Shown here in pieces: positions 59,701-64,000 of a stretch of 64,000 nt of DNA. Origin of the DNA: Strongyloides papillosus (taxonomy: Eukaryota; Nematoda; Chromadorea; Rhabditida; Strongyloididae). Made by a program: the position numbers and the translations under genes. Under the pieces are notes generated by a model. That model did no database searches, was not told the DNA's origin, and saw nothing but the letters and a program-made list of their open reading frames with translations. The stretch is from assembly GCA_005656395.1 (NCBI GenBank), contig SRSI01000066.1, positions 806,001 through 870,000 on the forward strand, read 5' to 3'. Each line of letters starts with the position of its first letter. The stretch's first letter is position 1.

Positions 59701-61833
59701 TAAAGATTGGCAAGGTAGTAACGATAGTTTAGATGATAACGAAAAAGAAGATGAATTACTTATCGGAGAAGGTGTTATTGAAATGGATTATAAAGAAGGT
59801 AATGAAGAAAGTAAAGATACAGGTACTGTAAAAGCACATGTTTTTAAATCATATTTTGCATCAATTGGTGTGTGGTTTTCATTTTTTATACTTTTGACAA
59901 TTTTGGCAATGCAAGTTACAAAAAATGGCTCTGAAATGTGGTTGAGTAATTGGACTGCTAAACAAAATAACATTAATGATACGTTATCTGTTTATTATAG
60001 TGATACAGAATTTCCTTTTGGTCCAGTCTTTAATACACCATTTATATCTGATGAACACTTTGACAAAACGAAATATTTTTTTCTAGTATATATAATTATA
60101 GCATCTTCAAATACAATATTTACACTGTTGCGTTCTTTTAGCTTTGCTAAAGGCGCTATAATTGCAACAAAAAGAATGCATTCTAAATTACTGAATAATG
60201 TGCTTAGAGCTAAAATGTCTTGGTGGGATTCTACTCCGTATGGTGTTGTGATAAATCGGTTATGTTCCGATACATATACAATAGATGATTCACTTCCATT
60301 TCAACTAAATATCTTTTTAGCTTCAACATTTAATTTACTTGGATCAATGATTTTGACGTTGATTGCTTTGCCTTACATTTTACCTATTATAATAATTCTT
60401 TTTATTATTTATTATTTGATTCAGAAATACTATCGTTACACAACATGTGAAGTAAAAAGATTTACAACTATGACATTATCTCCATTATTTTCACATATAA
60501 ATGATACAATTAATGGAATAATAACAATTAAATCTCAGAGATTTGTTAGACGATTTACAAATGAGTTAAAAGAAAAATTGACTGACAATTTGAGAGCTCA
60601 ATACAGTGCACTAGCAGCTACTCAATGGTTATCAGTAAGATTGCAACTTATGGGTGTAGCTATGATTACCACTGTAGCATTTGGTGCTGTTATTCAAAAA
60701 CATTTGGGAGCCATTGGAGTTGTTCAACAAAGTATGATTGGGTTAGCTTTAACATACGCTTTGACGTTAACAAATTTATTGAATGCTATCTTGAATTCAT
60801 TCATTGATACAGAAAAAGAAATGGTTAGTGTTGAGAGGATAAATCAATTTATTGGAAATATTCCAAAAGAAGTTGATTCAAAAGATGTGGATACATATGA
60901 TGACTTTGAAAATCAAAATATCGATGCAGAAAATGATATTGAAAGAAATTTAATAAGAAATGAAAGTGAAAATAATTTGGTTAGTGAGATTCATCATTTT
61001 ACAAATGGAGATATAATATTTCACAATGTTTATCTGTCTTATACAAATGATTTATCAACATCAGTACTTAAAAATATAAATTTTGGTATAAAAGAGGGTT
61101 CTAAAGTAGCTATACTTGGAAGGACTGGTTCAGGCAAATCATCATTATTTAATTTAATACTTAGAGCATATGATATAACAAGTGGCTATATTTCAATAGG
61201 GCAACAAGATATTTCATCACTTTCATTGTCTACATTAAGAAGTAATGTAGCAATTGTCACTCAACAACCTTTTATTTTCCATGGAACAGTATATGAAAAT
61301 TTAAATGTTTTTAACAAACTAAAAAATGAAGTTAGTGCAGATATCTTAAAAGAAAAAATAAGACAATTTTTCGTTAAAGCAGCACTCGAAAATATGCTTG
61401 AAGAGATGAATGGATTAGATGGATTAATTGAAGAAAACGGTTTAAATTTAAGTTATGGTCAAAAGCAAATATTAGCTTGTATAAGAATATTACTGTTAAA
61501 CCCCAAGGTAATGATATTAGGATGATATTATTGAGTAAATAACAATATTCTAAAGAAAATTATTTAACCATAAATTATTTCATTTATATTATAATAATTT
61601 TATTTTAGATTGTTCTCATTGATGAAGCTACAGCATATATGGATTTAGCATTACATAATAAAATGCTTGCATTAATAAAGGAATTCTTACCAACAAGTAC
61701 AGTTTTAATGATTGTACATCATGATTTAAATCTTGAACAATTTGATGGATGTATTTATATGGGAAATGGTGAAATTAAAGAATTGAAAGATTTTTCTAAA
61801 AACAAGGAAAATAGTATATTTATTACTTTTTAG
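56757..61833 (+). CDS. ABC transporter subfamily C (multidrug resistance protein, MRP)
   Basis: Five exons, join(56757..56987, 57028..57431, 57650..58538, 58583..61507, 61609..61833), 1557 aa, introns 40, 218, 44 and 101 nt, all phase-checked. ATP-driven exporter of conjugates and drugs at membranes. Order: TMD0 with about five helices (residues 1-210), L0 linker, TMD1, NBD1, TMD2, NBD2, as in long MRPs (human MRP1 1531 aa). NBD1: Walker A GPVGCGKSS (about 688), signature LSGGQKARLALARS, Walker B LYLLDDPFSSLD, H-loop ATHNLDYL. NBD2: Walker A GRTGSGKSS (about 1354), Q-loop VTQQPFIFHG, signature LSYGQKQ, Walker B IVLIDEATAYMD (spanning the last intron), H-loop VHHDL. NBD1 Walker B ends DP not DE, the usual ABCC asymmetry, so ATP hydrolysis is mainly at NBD2. 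Substrate cannot be predicted. Confidence 0.94.
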
Positions 61834-64000
61834 TAGAAAAAAAAGATGAAATAAAGTTGTCAATTTTAATTAAATCTACGTTTTCAGATATTGAGTATTT
61901 TCCACGTGGTATAAAAAAATATAATTTTTATTATTTATAAATATATTTCTAGAAATATTGTGTAATTTAACTGTTTGTCTAAATAAATATTTTAAATTAA
62001 CCAATAAGATAAATTATAATTTATATTTAATATATCTTTTTTATGTTTACATGTTTTTTATTAAAAATAAAAATTGTATTTGTGTAAATAAGAAGATAAA
62101 TTACAAAAATTTTATATATTTAAATAAAATCATATTTAAAGACTAATCCATTAAAAAAACTTTACTTTTCTACATTTATCTTATTTAGTTTAAGATAAAG
62201 TATTATATGCATGTTAAGAATTGAAATAAATGAAACTTCATTTTACTTTTAATATCAACAAAAGTTTACAACAGTCTTGTAAACGAATTTTTACAAAGAA
62301 TATTCATACTCACATATGAATAACAAAAATTTGTTTTTAAATTAAATTATTGTTAATAGATTGTAATGGTTTTCTATCGTTTATACTTACTTAACAAGGG
62401 TTACCATTTACTTCTTCTATATTTATAAATTTTTATAAAAGAATATTTATAATTGCTTGTTTTGAAGCATTGATAATAATGTTTATTTGATTTTTCTCAA
62501 TAATTAAAAGAGACTCTTATGTCGGATTTAGACTGAACTTCTAAAATTTCTTTTATATTTTATTCTATCTATCAAAATGTTATCACAATTTTTTATTTAT
62601 ATTGTTATAGTTATTTTTATATGAATCAAAAACAATTTGTTATTAAAATATCAATTCATGTAGTTTCTTTAATAATCCATAAAGTACAAAAACTCGTGCA
62701 GAAATTTTTTAAATTATATAAAAAAATTTATGTTTTTTTTTCATTTAAAATAAAGGAACATGATTCTATAATTTCTAATACCTTATAATAAATCCAAAAT
62801 TTAAAGAAATTTGCTGAGACGTACATTTCAGTATACATTTGTTATTACATTCTTTCTTTTATTTTTTAAAATTTAGACAAATTATATATTCAAACATTAT
62901 TTTTAATTCTACTACTAAAACCTTTCTTAAACTAATTTTTTTAATCTTTATTTCTATATCATTACTAAGTAATGTAAGTTGATGTGAAATAAGATATAAT
63001 ACGCTTAAAGATTTTGTTGATATCCAATTTTAGGTCCAATTTAATCTTAATAACATTCTTTTTATATTTAACATATTCCCATGCATATTACTTTTAAACC
63101 TCATACAAAGGACAATTATATGACATTGAAATGAAACGGATTTAATACGTTTTTTGAGTTTAAATTTGTAAAATTTTAGATAAAATTGTTAAAAATGTCT
63201 TTTTATATTTTTGATCGAAAAATCCTATGTCATAAAAATTTTTTTTAATTTTCTATTTCTCTTTATTTATAAACTACCTTAATTAGAAGATAAATATAAA
63301 TAAAATAATGAGAGTAATAATTTATGACTTTGTGAGAATTCTACAAAATTATATTTTCCACAATTCTATATAAATCTTAATTATAATATAATAATAAATA
63401 TTTAACTTTTATCAACTAATTTTCATTTATCTACTATGATATTTTCATAAAATCAGGGTGGGCCAAAATATGCATTACAATTGATAAAACGTTTAATAAT
63501 CTTCTTATACTTTATTTTTTCATGATATTATGTGCATTTGATAGCTTCACTAGTCTTCTGTAACATATTTCAAGATCGTTCATGGATTTTAAGTTTAAAG
63601 AAACTTAAGGAGATTTATTTGAGTGCCATTCGTTTTGCTTTTTTATTTAAAAAAATTATCATAACTTTTGTTGTAAATAATATTTTTTTATAATATTGTA
63701 ATTATTTAGAAGACCAACTTCTTTCCTATAAAGTATTGAAGACTATTATTAGAAATCAATTATAGGTTAAGATTATGTGAGCTTTTGTAAAGAGTATTTT
63801 TCTATAATTTATCAACAATAATAAGGTTGAAAATTTTAAAATTAATATAACCTTGGTAATACCTACTAATAAGCTTTTAAACTACTAAAATGTAATAATT
63901 AATAGTACTATTTAAATATTTCCTTTTAATTCTCGAGTAAAATATTTAAAAATTACAAATTTTACATTTAATCTTGTTTATTATGAATAAAAATTCATAA
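61834..64000. other. Gene-free region to the window end
   Basis: 2.2 kb of AT-rich DNA after the MRP gene. It begins with an AATAAA at 61850-61855. The only frame over 60 codons (61958-62146) is a run of Ile, Leu, Lys, Asn, Tyr and Phe codons typical of chance. Nothing else recognised. Confidence 0.5.
61850..61855 (+). terminator. Poly(A) signal of the MRP gene
   Basis: AATAAA 16 nt after the stop at 61833, implying a very short 3' UTR. Confidence 0.5.

Overview
The window is AT-rich, intron-bearing eukaryotic DNA (by eye roughly one fifth to one quarter G+C) that reads as a nematode genome, most likely Strongyloides or a close relative. I infer this from the extreme AT bias, the many introns of about 38-50 nt with GTAAGT donors and short T-rich TTTTAG or TTTCAG acceptors, acceptor-like sites just upstream of start codons (possible spliced-leader sites), and nematode-typical gene families. 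There are no operon, phage, IS, CRISPR or other bacterial features. All gene models were spliced by hand from the sequence and checked for reading phase.

Layout. 0-6.5 kb: a GAP1-type RasGAP (+) converging on a small secreted ZP-C-like protein (-), then a small single C2H2 zinc-finger protein (-). 8.2-11.6 kb: ribosomal protein uS5 (rps-2, +), then three minus-strand genes: a small secreted cysteine protein, an unknown 213-aa protein, and an Iwr1/SLC7A6OS homologue. 11.6-16.3 kb is empty. 16.3-20 kb: sphingomyelin synthase (+), a class II (HDAC6/10-like) deacetylase (+), and a convergent Ser/Tyr-rich protein (-). 20-27.7 kb is a 7.8-kb gene desert between divergent genes. 27.7-34.1 kb: a PA-TM-RING ubiquitin ligase of the RNF13 type (+), ribosomal protein eL33 (-), and an F-box/LRR protein (-). 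34.1-38.8 kb is empty. 38.8-44 kb: an UNC-93/MFSD11-like membrane protein, a short LEA-like helical protein, a 105-aa protein with a mitochondrial-type N-terminus, and a TTBK/CK1-group kinase (all +). 44-49 kb: an insulin receptor substrate homologue (PH-PTB, like C. elegans IST-1) and a coiled-coil protein (both -). 49-53.5 kb is mostly empty. 53.5-61.8 kb: an acetylcholinesterase with a C-terminal WAT/T-peptide, and a full-length ABCC (MRP) transporter (+). 61.8-64 kb is empty.

The genes do not form one pathway. Three touch growth or signalling control: RasGAP as a negative regulator of Ras, the IRS homologue in insulin/IGF signalling, and sphingomyelin synthase at the ceramide/DAG node. 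The acetylcholinesterase and MRP transporter are relevant to drug biology in parasitic nematodes. I found no convincing new multi-gene system. The points most worth a second look are the ZP-C-only secreted protein, the IRS homologue with a single YxxM plus a C-terminal YIEL, a phase-compatible poison exon after TMD0 of the MRP gene, an in-frame retainable 42-nt intron, small uORFs, a diverged inverted repeat pair, and compact palindromic sites in the large desert.
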